Positions 1-9,316 of a stretch of DNA of 64,000 bases are shown piece by piece. Location of the stretch: assembly GCA_963575745.1 (NCBI GenBank), contig CAUYUJ010014757.1, forward strand, positions 89,501 to 153,500. Reading direction: 5' to 3'. A program made the position numbers and the translations under genes. Position 1 is the first letter of the stretch; each line of letters begins with the position of its first letter. Below the pieces are notes generated by a model. That model had not been told where the DNA came from and made no database searches. It worked only from the letters and a program-made list of their open reading frames with translations. The DNA is from Prorocentrum cordatum. Taxonomy: Eukaryota > Sar > Dinophyceae > Prorocentrales > Prorocentraceae.

Positions 1-164
1 AGAGTGTGAGTGAGTGTGAGTGTGAGTGAGTGGTGATGATGATGAGTGAGTGAGTGAGTGTGCGAACGCAAAAGAGAGGAGGGGGTGGGGCGAGTGTTCC
101 CGCGCGGGGTGCGCAGAGAAAACAAGAACCCCACTTTGGATGTGGGGGGGGAAAACACGCCACG

Positions 165-319
165 AACATAAGCTTTTGGCGTTCCGCGCAAATTTCTTGC
201 ACCCGCGCTGGACCCGCCTCCCCGGCGCGCGCGGCGCGCCAGGGGCGGCGCCAGAGGCGCGACCGGGGGGGCCCAGCGCGGGTCCAAGAAACCCGCGCGG
301 AGCGCCAAAAGTGAATGTT
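165..319. mobile_element. Short inverted-repeat element (MITE-like), family T3
   Basis: The left arm (165 to about 220) and right arm (about 265-319) are imperfect inverted repeats of roughly 50 bp. The left arm reads AACATAAGCTTTTGGCG and the reverse complement of the right arm reads AACATTCACTTTTGGCG, and the match continues through a GGACCCGCGCTGG-like block. There is no ORF of its own. I see no clear target-site duplication. It is probably a non-autonomous foldback or MITE; a chance GC-rich palindrome is unlikely at this arm length. Confidence 0.6.
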
Positions 320-345
320 TATGGCGTTTTCTTCGTCTTCGAAAT

Positions 346-526
346 ACTCCAGAATTCGCAATAAAGGGAGGGGGGTCTCATTTCGGGGGGGGTCTCTTCC
401 AGGCTATCTTGGAGGGTTCGGGGGGGTCTGGGGACGATGTTTTGGAGGGCTCTCCCACGGGGGAGGTCTGAAATGGCTTGTCTTGGAGGGTCCAGACCCC
501 CTCCCTTTCATTACGAAATCTGGAGT
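346..526. mobile_element. 181-bp terminal-inverted-repeat element, family T1
   Basis: The element starts ACTCCAGA and ends TCTGGAGT. The arms (about 30 bp) pair almost perfectly: the left reads on as TTCGCAATAAAGGGAGGGGG and the reverse-complemented right as TTTCGTAATGAAAGGGAGGG. An independent copy of exactly the same length lies at 25872-26052, which fixes both ends. It sits at the 3' limit of the decayed minus-strand gene. It has no coding capacity and is probably a MITE. Confidence 0.75.
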
Positions 527-2783
527 GCATGTTGAGGCCTGGGCGGCTGCAGACACGGCCGGCGCCCCACGGAGCCGCGAAGGTGGCGACCTGCAGGAAC
601 AACGAACGGCGACGCCAGCGCCACCAGGGCGAGGAGATGCGAGGAGCAACGGGGGTCTCCCTGGCGGCGTGGCTCCCCACTCTCGTTCGAGACACCCCCA
701 GCCTCCCGCGCGGGGCGGCCTCGTGGACCTCCTCGCTGGAGGTGGCCCCCCCGGCGGTGTCGGCGTCGCTTCCCCCCCCTTCCCAACGTGCGCCCCGTCC
801 ACGGAAGGCCGCGGCAGGTGGCCCCACTGCCAGTAGACGTCCTTGGCGCGCTCCATGGCAGACCTCCACAGATCGTTCGCGAGCGTCTCCTGTGGGACGC
901 ACAGAGACACGCTACTGCCACGCGTCCTCCTCGGAGGCATCCGCCCGACCCGAACAGATAGCATGCCCATCTTGCGTTATATCGCGTCGCGAGCGGCGCG
1001 GCCAGAAAGCGCCCGCCACGACGCATATACTATAGAATTCTCGGCGCGCGCGGCGCCCCAGGGGGGGCGACGTACACGTAGTATTAGTATGTTGGGGTGA
1101 CGCCGATCCTTCTCCGCTTGCGACAGCATCAAGCCAGCGTCGCGCACCCGCTCAATCGCTTGCGCATACGCCCCCCCCCGGCTCTGGCGACGTGATATCG
1201 GCATGCGCCTTTTCGAGCGCATCGGTCTTTGGGGTGTCTGCCAACGCATACTTCAACAAATAACTAGCACTGCGATTGTTGATACAAGCGCCCATCACCA
1301 TACCATATACAAACGTCGGCATGTCGATCTCGAAGGTATACTTGGCGATATGCGTCGGCGCCCCCCTTGCCTTAATTACCCTTGCCGCGCCAACTCCAGC
1401 AGGCCTCGGGCGCCTCTGGGCGCCCGGAAAGTCCCTGCGCAACCCTGTCGAAAACGTGGCCGCCGATCCACGCGATGTTCGGACTCGCGCGGAGGAATGA
1501 GGATGTCAACGCTCGCGCTAGGTCCAACAGCGAGGCCCGCTCCAGAAATCACGGCGCGCGATGGGTTCGCGCCAATGTAGGCATTGCCTTGACTCCAGAT
1601 GTCTGCGCTTGCACGCTCCGCCGCATCGTCATCGCTGCTTGGCGTGGTGGGCTGCAGGATCGCCTGCCCGCTCACCTTCTGCAGCCCATAGAACGACATC
1701 ATGACCGTCTCGTTCGTCGCCTGCTGCAGGACGTCACCGCTCGGGACGTAGGGCTCCGAGGGCCAGCCGCCGTCGTCGCTCCACTGCGCGGCGTTGATGG
1801 TGCCTGGCGTGGCAAGCATCGCCGGCGTGGCTCGCGCGGAGTAGGCCTCGAGCCACGCCTGGGCGTCGTGGCTGCGCGCGGCAGGGACGGCCCTGCACTG
1901 CTGGCTGACCATGAACGACTGCACGAGGGGGTCGCTCGCGCAGGCCTTGAAGTCCTTGATCCCTTGCTCGACGGCCGCAGTGATCATGGTCATATTCTCC
2001 ATGGTGCACTTGTTGAACAGGACGTCGATATCGAAGCGGAACACGGGCACATCGTTTCCAAAGGCGCGCAGCCGAAGCAGTGCGTCCACCAATTTGGGCG
2101 CGTCATAGCTCGATGCAGAGAACCACTTCAAGAACTCGTCTTCGCCGCGCCTGGACCTGATGTCGCTGAACGGTTCGTTGAAACCGAACGGGGTCAGAAT
2201 GCGAACCCTTCCGAGCAACCCTAGTTTTGCATTGGCTGCCTTCATGTGCGTTTCGACCGTGTCGTGGAGATCAATCAGTTGTGCCGGCCGTTGCGCATCC
2301 ATGTCTTTCGCCTGATCGATGACATAATTAACATACGTCTTGAACAAATCTTTCATCCATAACACGCATGACAAGAATGCCTTTCTTCTCGCCATCAACG
2401 AGTGCATCAAGAGAGTACTCCAGGATTTTAGGAAGCTGGCTTGCCTTATTCACATGCGTGAACATATAACAGTCACACTGCAAACTGTCTGGACTCTCCA
2501 CAAGCGAAAGAGAACGATGATGACGAATTCCCGCTGGAGCCGACGGCGCGCTGATGCTGTTGAAGATCAACACAAACATGGCAGCTACGCCGAGAACGCG
2601 CGCAAACACATTCGCACGAAGCCTCCTTTGCGACGCGACTGACGATAAGAGGGCGTCGTCTTCGGAACCATCGTTGAACAACACGGAACACTCCGAAGTT
2701 CGAATCGGAACTGCGTTCGGAAACATCGCCAAAAAGCGCGGCCCTTCGGAGACACAGTTGGAGTGATGAAGAGTACTGAGCAT
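527..2783 (-). pseudogene. Decayed gene for a type II membrane protein, possibly glycosyltransferase-like
   Basis: The reading starts at the ATG at 2783 on the minus strand. The first 151 codons encode a hydrophilic N-terminus, one hydrophobic segment at about residues 58-77 (VFARVLGVAAMFVLIFNS), then a lumenal-type stretch. Near 2350 the frame must shift by one base into a second open frame (about 2400 to 1500) that contains VPVFRFDIDVLFN (about 2050-2012), a DxD-like motif in the sort of context seen in Golgi glycosyltransferases. Further shifts follow near 1500 and 1375 and at a run of nine G near 1155, into coding-like pieces such as YTFEIDMPTFVYGMVMG and AYAQAIERVRDAGLMLSQ. A SINE-like repeat (924-1104) then separates these from a last piece with TLANDLWRSAMERAKDVYWQW. 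A single TM near the N-terminus and the DxD suggest a Golgi type II enzyme; the family is not recognised with certainty. SL relics at its 5' end imply passage through mRNA. Confidence 0.55.
924..1104 (-). mobile_element. SINE-like interspersed repeat, family A, inserted in the pseudogene
   Basis: About 180 bp are shared with 33655-33828 and with the two halves 22550-22652 and 23691-23757. On the minus strand it runs from CCCCAACAT through a GCGCGCGC-rich core, then GCGTCGTGGC, GCTTTCTGGCC, CCGCTCG and GGTCGGGCGG to CCTCCGAGGAGGA, an internal palindrome. It interrupts coding-like sequence. No pol III A/B boxes or poly(A) tail are clear, so SINE is a working label; a MITE is possible. Confidence 0.6.
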
Positions 2784-2839
2784 GACCCAAAATCCGAATC
2801 GGCTTGACACAAATCGGCTTGAGCCAAAATAGCCACGGA
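2781..2839 (-). other. Tandem spliced-leader relics at the 5' end of the pseudogene
   Basis: On the minus strand 2839-2818 matches the dinoflagellate 22-nt SL at 20 of 22 positions by my count (CGTGGCTATTTTGGCTCAAG for CGTAGCCATTTTGGCTCAAG). It is followed directly by a 15-nt weaker copy ending GTCAAG (2817-2803) and a 22-nt degenerate copy with ATTTTGGGTCATG (2802-2781). The last relic supplies the ATG that opens the coding frame. Tandem SL relics are a known sign of repeated trans-splicing, reverse transcription and reintegration in dinoflagellates. The third copy is weak, 13 of 22. Confidence 0.7.
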
Positions 2840-3700
2840 CAGGGCTCGGAGCCGTCTCGGAGGCCTCTGAGCCGTCGTCGGGGGGCCTCGGGGCGTCGCG
2901 GCGCCTTTCGGGGTTCCCTTTATGGCTCTCTTGGAAGCCTCTTGAGCCATGTTGGAGCAATGCCTCCTCCTCCTCATCCTCATCCTCATCCTCATCCTCC
3001 TCCTCCTCCTCCGCCTCCTTTTCCTCCGCCCCCTCCTCCTCCGCCTCCTCCCCTCGTCTTGTTAGGTTTTCATGGGGCCGCCCTGCACAGGCTCGGGGCC
3101 CTTATGGGGGGCCGTCGTGGAGCCCTCGTCCGCCGCCTTTGGGGCCCTCTCGTGGCTCGTGGCGGCTCAACGCGTGGCTTTGGGCTGTCTTGGGCCGTGG
3201 GAGGCCGAAGTTTTTCCGTCGGCGGCGAGGCAGAGCTGGCTGCACCGGCGCTACAGCTAAACGAGGGCACCGAGAAGCGAGCTGGCCAGCGTGCAGGAGT
3301 ATGGAAAGGACACATGGGGCGGCCGCGGGGGGGGGAAGAAGAGGCCGCTCAGGGGGGGAAGCCCGAACCAGGCGAGAAGCCAAAAGACATTCAGAAGACC
3401 GGTGGGAAATCATTGCTTTCTGGGGGTTCCTGAGGTCCTCAGCCTCTCAGTGTCTTCCTGAAGGCATCTTAGACCGCCTTGGGATAGCCAGGAATAATTT
3501 CGAGCACCCGGAAAAGTATCGAAACAGTGTCGAAACAGTGTCGGACGAGTGTCTCCCAGGGCCCGACATGTGAAAACCCTCGAATTGGGGTACTTTTGGG
3601 GACTCGAAAATCTTTCTGGTGACCAGGGCCAAAGTAGGCTGGAACATCATAAGCCTTGGGGCCCTTGTGGACAATCTGGAAGCCAGCTGATACGGGCTGG
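2840..3700. other. No gene seen; GC-rich DNA with CTC/CAT simple repeats
   Basis: About 2950-3060 is a (CCTCAT)n to (CCTCCG)n tract. 3060-3440 is GC-rich with only open frames of biased composition. Near 3505-3545 CGAAACAGTGT is directly repeated. Nothing here supports a gene. Confidence 0.6.
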
Positions 3701-3800
3701 NNNNNNNNNNNNNNNNNNNNNNNNNNNNNNNNNNNNNNNNNNNNNNNNNNNNNNNNNNNNNNNNNNNNNNNNNNNNNNNNNNNNNNNNNNNNNNNNNNNN
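3701..3800. other. Assembly gap (100 N)
   Basis: A run of exactly 100 N, the usual placeholder for a gap of unknown size. Sequence on its two sides need not be adjacent in the genome. Confidence 0.99.
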
Positions 3801-4112
3801 TCCTCCTCCTCCTCCTCCTCCTCTCTCGCCACCTCCTCCACGTCGTCGGCCTCCCCCATGCCCCTTCCCTCCTCATCCCCCTGCCTTTTCTCCATGTGCA
3901 CCTCCCCTTCTCCAACGTCGGGGCAAGCAAATCAATTTTCCTCAGCGCCGTCGCCGCGTCGGCCAGCGCGCGCGCGTCTGCCGACGGCTAGATCGCGAAG
4001 CCGTCGGGGCGAACCTTCGGGCTGGGCCGTTGAGACAACCTCGCAGGCCGCTGGGGCGTGGGAGCTAGCCGCTGGGACAACCCCGCGGGCCTCCAGGCGC
4101 GCGCCGCGGCGC
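3801..4112. other. Intergenic: (TCC)n tract and GC-rich DNA
   Basis: 3801-3840 is (TCC)n directly at the gap edge. The remainder is GC-rich DNA downstream of the helicase remnant, with no convincing coding sequence. Confidence 0.5.
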
Positions 4113-5066
4113 TCAGGCGGGGGGCAGCATGAAGCCCAGCTCTGCCGCGAGCTGCTCCGCCTCAGCCCTGGAGCCCACCGCTCTCTTGTCGAACTCCTCG
4201 AGCGCCTTCCGCAGGGACGCCGGCGGCCCGCGCTCCAGGAACTCTCGCGCGGGCGGCCGCAGGATCAGCATGTTCCGCACGCGCGTGGCGCGGGAGAGCA
4301 TGACGTAGAGGTGCAGCCACCACATATCGTCCGACATGCCCGTGCAGCCAGCGTCCTCATCCCTGGCGCAGTCGACGGTGACGCCCTTGCGCAGCGTCTG
4401 GCCCTGCGACAGCGTGGAGGTCAGGTAGGACGCGTGCGTCAGTGTGAATCCCGAGCGGCGCACAGTGTGCGCCCCCGAGCTTTGCCACGTGAACTCCTGC
4501 CCGCTGGGCCTGAACATGAGCAAGCTCCTCGCCCGCGCTTCGGCCTCGCCGTCGTCGGCAGCGCCATCGGCGCCCTGCTGCAGCACCTCGGCGACCTCCG
4601 TGCAGATCGGGGACTCCTGGAAGCCGTGCGCCTGCAGCCAGATTCCCTGCGGTAGGTATCGGGGGCGGAAGAGCTGGCCCGGCGCGCACCCCTCGTAGTC
4701 CCGCTCGTCGTCTGCGTGAAACTCGAAGGACACGATGGTGGCCCGTTGCTCCTGCACGAGCCCCAACTTCTTCTTCAGCTCCTCCTGCGCGGCCGTGAAC
4801 CGGACCTCCATGCCGACGTGTGCCGGTTAGACGCCGTGGATGTCCCCCGTCTCGTGCATGTTCGGGACGTTCAGGAGGCGCCGGCCTGCACCTTGGTCGC
4901 CTTGAATCGCGCCGCACTCGTCTACGGCCTGCAGGAAGACGAGGGGGGCGCCGAGGCGCCGCGCGTCGCGACGAGCGCGCGCGTTGATCCACCTCGCCAG
5001 CGTCTCCCAGTAGATGCCCACGCCGTAGCCGAGCCGGAAATTCTCGTGCTGGCGCCGTGGGTCCAG
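4113..5066 (-). pseudogene. C-terminal remnant of a Pif1/RecD-like DNA helicase
   Basis: One minus-strand frame runs from about 5066 to the stop at 4113-4115, broken only by a TAA at 4827-4829. After the stop the 232 codons include SQGQTLRKGVTV (residues 135-146 from the ATG at 4811) and YVMLSRATRVRNMLILRPP (169-187). The latter fits helicase superfamily 1 motif VI (VYVALSRxT). Before the stop, GYGVGIYWETLARWINARAR and NVPNMHETGDIHGV belong to the same protein, since the frame is unchanged. Walker A and B motifs are absent: the 5' part is replaced by the tandem array at about 5067. It is therefore truncated and carries an in-frame stop. Helicases of this type are abundant in dinoflagellate genomes, some in mobile elements such as Helitrons; I see no Rep domain here. 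The TAA could in principle be a sequencing error. Confidence 0.7.
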
Positions 5067-6680
5067 GACGAGATTTCCTCCATATTCAAATCTCAAGAGA
5101 CCAAAAATGACGACAGTTGCACGTTGCGGATGACCCGCTCGGATTCGAACATGAAGTGCGGGCCCCATAGGGAGGAGGCCCCCGCCTGAGACTTCCTCAC
5201 AATTCACTCACAGACGAGGCTCCCGCCTGATACTTCCTCCATATTCAAGCCTCAAGATCCCAAAAGTGACGACAGTTACACGTTTCGGATGACCCGCTCG
5301 GATTCGAACATGAAGTGCGGGCCCCTTAGGGAAGGGGCTCCCGCCTGAAACTTCCTCGCAATTCACTCACATTCAGGCCTCAAGAGCCCAAAAGTGACGA
5401 CAGTTACACGTTGCGGATGACCCGCTCGGATTCGAACATGAAGTGCGGGCCCCATAGGGAGGGGGCTCCCGCCTGAGACTTCCTCGCAATTCACTCACAG
5501 ACGAGGCTCCGCTTCGAGAACTTCCTCCATACTCGGGTCTCAAGACACCCCAAAGTAGGACGAGGCCCCCGCCTGATACTTCCTCCAATTTCAGGCCTCA
5601 AGAGCCAAAAAGTGATGACAGTTACACGTTTCGGATGCCCGTCGGGATTCGAAACAGACGTGCGGGCCCATAGGGAGGGAGCTCCCACCTGAGACTTCCT
5701 TGAAATTCACTCACATTTCAGGTCTCAAGAGCCCAAAACGTGACGAACAGTTGCACGTTGCGGATGACCCGCTCGGATTCGAACATGAAGTGCGGGCCCC
5801 ATAGGGAGGGGGCTCCCGCCTGAGACTTCCTCGCAATTCACTCACACACGAGGCTCCCGCCTGATACTTCCTCCATATTCAGGCCTCAAGAGCCCAAAAG
5901 TGACGACAGTTACACGTTTCGGATGACCCGCTCGGATTCGAACATGAAGTGCGGGCCCCATAGGGAGGGGGTTCCCGCCTGAGACTTCCTCACAATTCAC
6001 TCCTATTCAGGCCTCAAGAGCCCAACCATGACGACAGTTGCACGTTGCGGATGACCCGCTCGGATTCGAACATGAAGTGCGGGCCCCATAGGGAGGGGGC
6101 CCCCGCCTGAGACTTCCTCACAATTCACTCACAGACGAGGCCCCCGCTCGAGACTTCCTCCATATTCAGGTCTCAAGAGCCCAAAAGTGACGACAGTTAC
6201 ACGTTGCGGATGACCCGCTCGGATTCGAACATGAAGTGCGGGCCCCATAAGGAGGGGGCCCCCGCCTGAGACTCCCTCACAATTCACTCACGGACGAGGC
6301 CCCCGCCTGATACTTCCTCCATGTTCAGGCCTCAAGAGCCCAAAAGTGGCGACAGTTACACGTTGCGGATGACCCGCTCGGATTCGAACATGAAGCGCGG
6401 GCCCCATAGGGAGGGGGCTCCCGCCTGAGACTTCCTCACAATTCACTCACAGACGAGGCTCCCGCTCGAACCTTCCTCCATATTCAAATCTCAAGAGCCC
6501 AAAAGTGTCGACAGTTGCACGTGGCGGATGCCCGCTCGGATTCGAACATGAAGTGCGGGCCCCATAGGGAGGGGGCTCCCGCCTGAGACTTCCTCACAAT
6601 TCACTCACAGACGAACTCCCGTCTGAGACTTCCTCCAGGTGAGTATGTGAATGAGTGAGCGTGTGACAGAGTGCGAGTGG

Positions 6681-6711
<31 letters not shown>

Positions 6712-8695
6712 GGTGAGTATGTGAGTGACTGAGCGTGTGAGGGAGCGCGAGTGATGATGCGGATGTTGATGATGAGAGAGTGTGAGTGAGTGTGAGTGTG
6801 AGTGAGTGGTGATGATGATGAGTGAGTGAGTGAATGTGCGAAGGCAGAAGAGGAAAGGGTGCGGGGTGAGTGTTCCTGCGCGGGGTGTGCAGAGAAAACA
6901 AGAAACCCACTTTGGACGTGGGGAAAAAGTGGCGACAGTTATACGTTTCGGATGACCCGCTCGGATTACCAACATGATCTGCGGGCCCCATAGGGAGGGG
7001 GCCCCCGCCTGAGACTTCCTCGCAATTCACTCATACTTGAAGTGCGGGCCCCAAAGGGAGGGGGCCCCCGCCTGACACTTCGTCGCAATTCACTCACAGA
7101 CGAGGCCCCCGCTCGAGACTTCCTCCATATTCAAATCTCAAGAGCCCAAAAGTGACGACAGTTGCACGTTGCGGATGACCCGCTCGGATTCGAACATGAA
7201 GTGCGGGCCCCATAGGGAGGGGGCTCCCGCCTGAGACTTCCTCACAATTCACTCACAGACGAGGCCCCCGCTCGAGACTTCCCCCATATTCAAATGACAG
7301 TTGCACGTTGCGGATCGCCCGCTCGGATTCGAACATGAAGCGCGGGCCCCGTAGGGAGGGGGCCCCCGCCTGAGACTTCCTTACAATTCACTCACAGACG
7401 AGGCCCCCGCCTGATACTTCCTCCATATTCGGGCCTCAAGAGCCCCAAAGTGACGACAGTTACACGTTGCAGATGACCCGCCCGGATTCGAACATGAAGC
7501 GCGGGCCCCATAAGGAGGGGGCCCCCGCCTGAGACTTCTTCACAATTCACTCGCAGACGAGGCCCCCGCCCTAGACTTCCTCCATATTCAGGTCTCAAGA
7601 GCCCAAAAGTGACGACAGTCGCACATGGCGGATGACCCGCTCGGATTCGAACATGAAGTGCGGGCCCCATAGGGAGGGGAGGGGGCTCCCGCCTGAGACT
7701 TCCTCGCAATTCACTCACAGACGAGGCTCCCGCTCGAGACTTCCTCCATATTCAATCTCAAGAGCCAAAAGTGACGACAGTTGCACGTTGCGGATGACCC
7801 GCTCGGATTCGAACATGAAGCGCGGGCCCCATAGGGAGGGGGCTCCCGCCTGAGACTTCCTCACAATTCACTCACAGACGAGGCTCCCGCTCGAGACTTC
7901 CTCCATATTCAGGCTCAAGAGCCCAAAAGTGACGACAGTTGCACGTTGCGGATGACCCGTTGGATTCGAACATGAAGTGCGGGCGCCCATAGGAGGGGCC
8001 CGCCGCCTGAGACTTCCTCGCAATTCACTCACAGACGAGGCTCCCGCTCGAGACTTCCTCCATATTCAGGCCTCAAGAGCCCAAAGTGACGACAGTTGCA
8101 CGTTTCGGATGACCCGCTCGGATTCGAACATGAAGTGCGGGCCCCATAGGGAGGGGGCTCCCGCCTGAGACTTCCTCGCAATTCACTCACAGACGAGGCT
8201 CCCGCTCGAGACTTCCTCCATATTCAGGTCTCAAGAGCCCAAAAGTGACGACAGTTGCACGTTGCGGATGACCCGCTCGGATTCGAACATGAAGCGCGGG
8301 CCCCATAGGGAGGGGGCTCCCGCCTGAGACTTCCTCACAATTCACTCACAGACGAGGCCCCCGCTGATACTTCCTCCATATTCAGGCCTCAAGAGCCCAA
8401 AAGTGACGACAGTTACACGTTGCGGATGACCCGCTCGGATTCGAACATGAAGTGCGGGCCCCATAGGGAGGGGGCTCCCGCCTGAGACTTCCTCGCAATT
8501 CACTCACAGACGAGGCCCCCGCTCGAGACTTCCTCCATATCCAGGTCTCAAGAGCCCAAAAGCGACGACAAGCGCACGTTGCGGATGACCCGCTCGAATT
8601 CGAACATGAAGTGCGGGCCCCATAGGGAGGGGGCTCCCGCCTGAGACTTCCTCACAATTCACACACAAACGAAGCTCCCGCCTGATACTTCCTCG
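5067..8695. repeat. ~160-bp tandem satellite array, about 22 units
   Basis: Units recur at 5151, 5304, 5440, 5775, 5936, 6063, 6223, 6387, 6539, 7190, 7325, 7485, 7645, 7806, 7965, 8125, 8280, 8440 and 8600 (position of GATTCGAACATGAAG), plus weaker copies. Spacing is mostly 152-164 bp, sometimes 127-135 where a half unit is lost. Each unit carries two versions of CTCCCGCCTGA(G/T)ACTTCCTC, so it looks like a doubled half unit. On the minus strand each unit contains GTTCGAATCC, identical to a tRNA-type B-box core, but I find no A-box. Open frames across it are by-products. Remnants in reverse orientation lie at 13795-13945. Confidence 0.9.
6627..6925. repeat. Insert of GAGT/GATGAT-rich module inside the array
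   Basis: The satellite is interrupted by a (GTGAGT)/(GATGAT) tract followed by a GTGCGAA...CACTTTGGACGTGGGG segment. This is a diverged copy of about 8700-8940, i.e. of the DNA that leads into the 3.7-kb module. The satellite resumes at once at 6926. Confidence 0.7.
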
Positions 8696-8880
8696 AGTGC
8701 GAGTGATGATGATGATGATGATGGCGATGAGTATGTGAGTGACTGAGCGTGTGAGAGAGCGCGAGTGATGATGTTGATGTTGATGATGAGAGAGTGTGAG
8801 TGAGTGTGAGTGTGAGTGAGTGGTGATGATGATGAGTGAGTGAGTGAGTGTGCGAACGCAAAAGAGAGGAGGGGGTGGGG
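8696..8880. repeat. (GATGAT)/(GAGT) microsatellite leading into second module copy
   Basis: Simple repeats of GATGAT and GTGAGT types separate the satellite from the second module copy. The last part, from 8791, equals window positions 1-90. Confidence 0.8.
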
Positions 8881-8954
8881 CGAGTGTTCCCGCGCGGGGT
8901 GCGCAGAGAAAACAAGAACCCCACTTTGGATGTGGGGGGGGAAAACACGCCACG

Positions 8955-9109
8955 AACATAAGCTTTTGGCGTTCCGCGCAAATTTCTTGCACCCGCGCTG
9001 GACCCGCCTCCCCGGCGCGCGCGGCGCGCCAGGGGCGGCGCCAGAGGCGCGACCGGGGGGGCCCAGCGCGGGTCCAAGAAACCCGCGCGGAGCGCCAAAA
9101 GTGAATGTT
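8955..9109. mobile_element. Family T3 inverted-repeat element (second module copy)
   Basis: Same 155-bp element as at 165-319, shifted by 8790. Confidence 0.6.
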
Positions 9110-9135
9110 TATGGCGTTTTCTTCGTCTTCGAAAT

Positions 9136-9316
9136 ACTCCAGAATTCGCAATAAAGGGAGGGGGGTCTCATTTCGGGGGGGGTCTCTTCCAGGCTATCTT
9201 GGAGGGTTCGGGGGGGTCTGGGGACGATGTTTTGGAGGGCTCTCCCACGGGGGAGGTCTGAAATGGCTTGTCTTGGAGGGTCCAGACCCCCTCCCTTTCA
9301 TTACGAAATCTGGAGT
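9136..9316. mobile_element. Family T1 181-bp inverted-repeat element (second module copy)
   Basis: Same element as at 346-526, shifted by 8790. Confidence 0.75.

Larger units (their letters stand above)
1..3700. repeat. 3.7-kb module, first copy (identical to 8791-12490)
   Basis: Every stretch I compared between 1-3700 and 8791-12490 is identical, at a constant offset of 8790, including homopolymers and the stepwise decay of the pseudogene inside. The first copy ends at the last base before the N gap; the second continues into unique sequence. Perfect identity over decayed DNA, ending exactly at a gap, is better explained by an assembly duplication or unmerged overlap than by a real recent duplication, but sequence alone cannot decide. 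Features inside are listed for both copies. Confidence 0.95.

Noticed and set aside
5067-8695. tRNA genes suggested by GTTCGAATCC
   Set aside because: No cloverleaf: the T-stem does not pair and no A-box, anticodon arm or acceptor stem is found.
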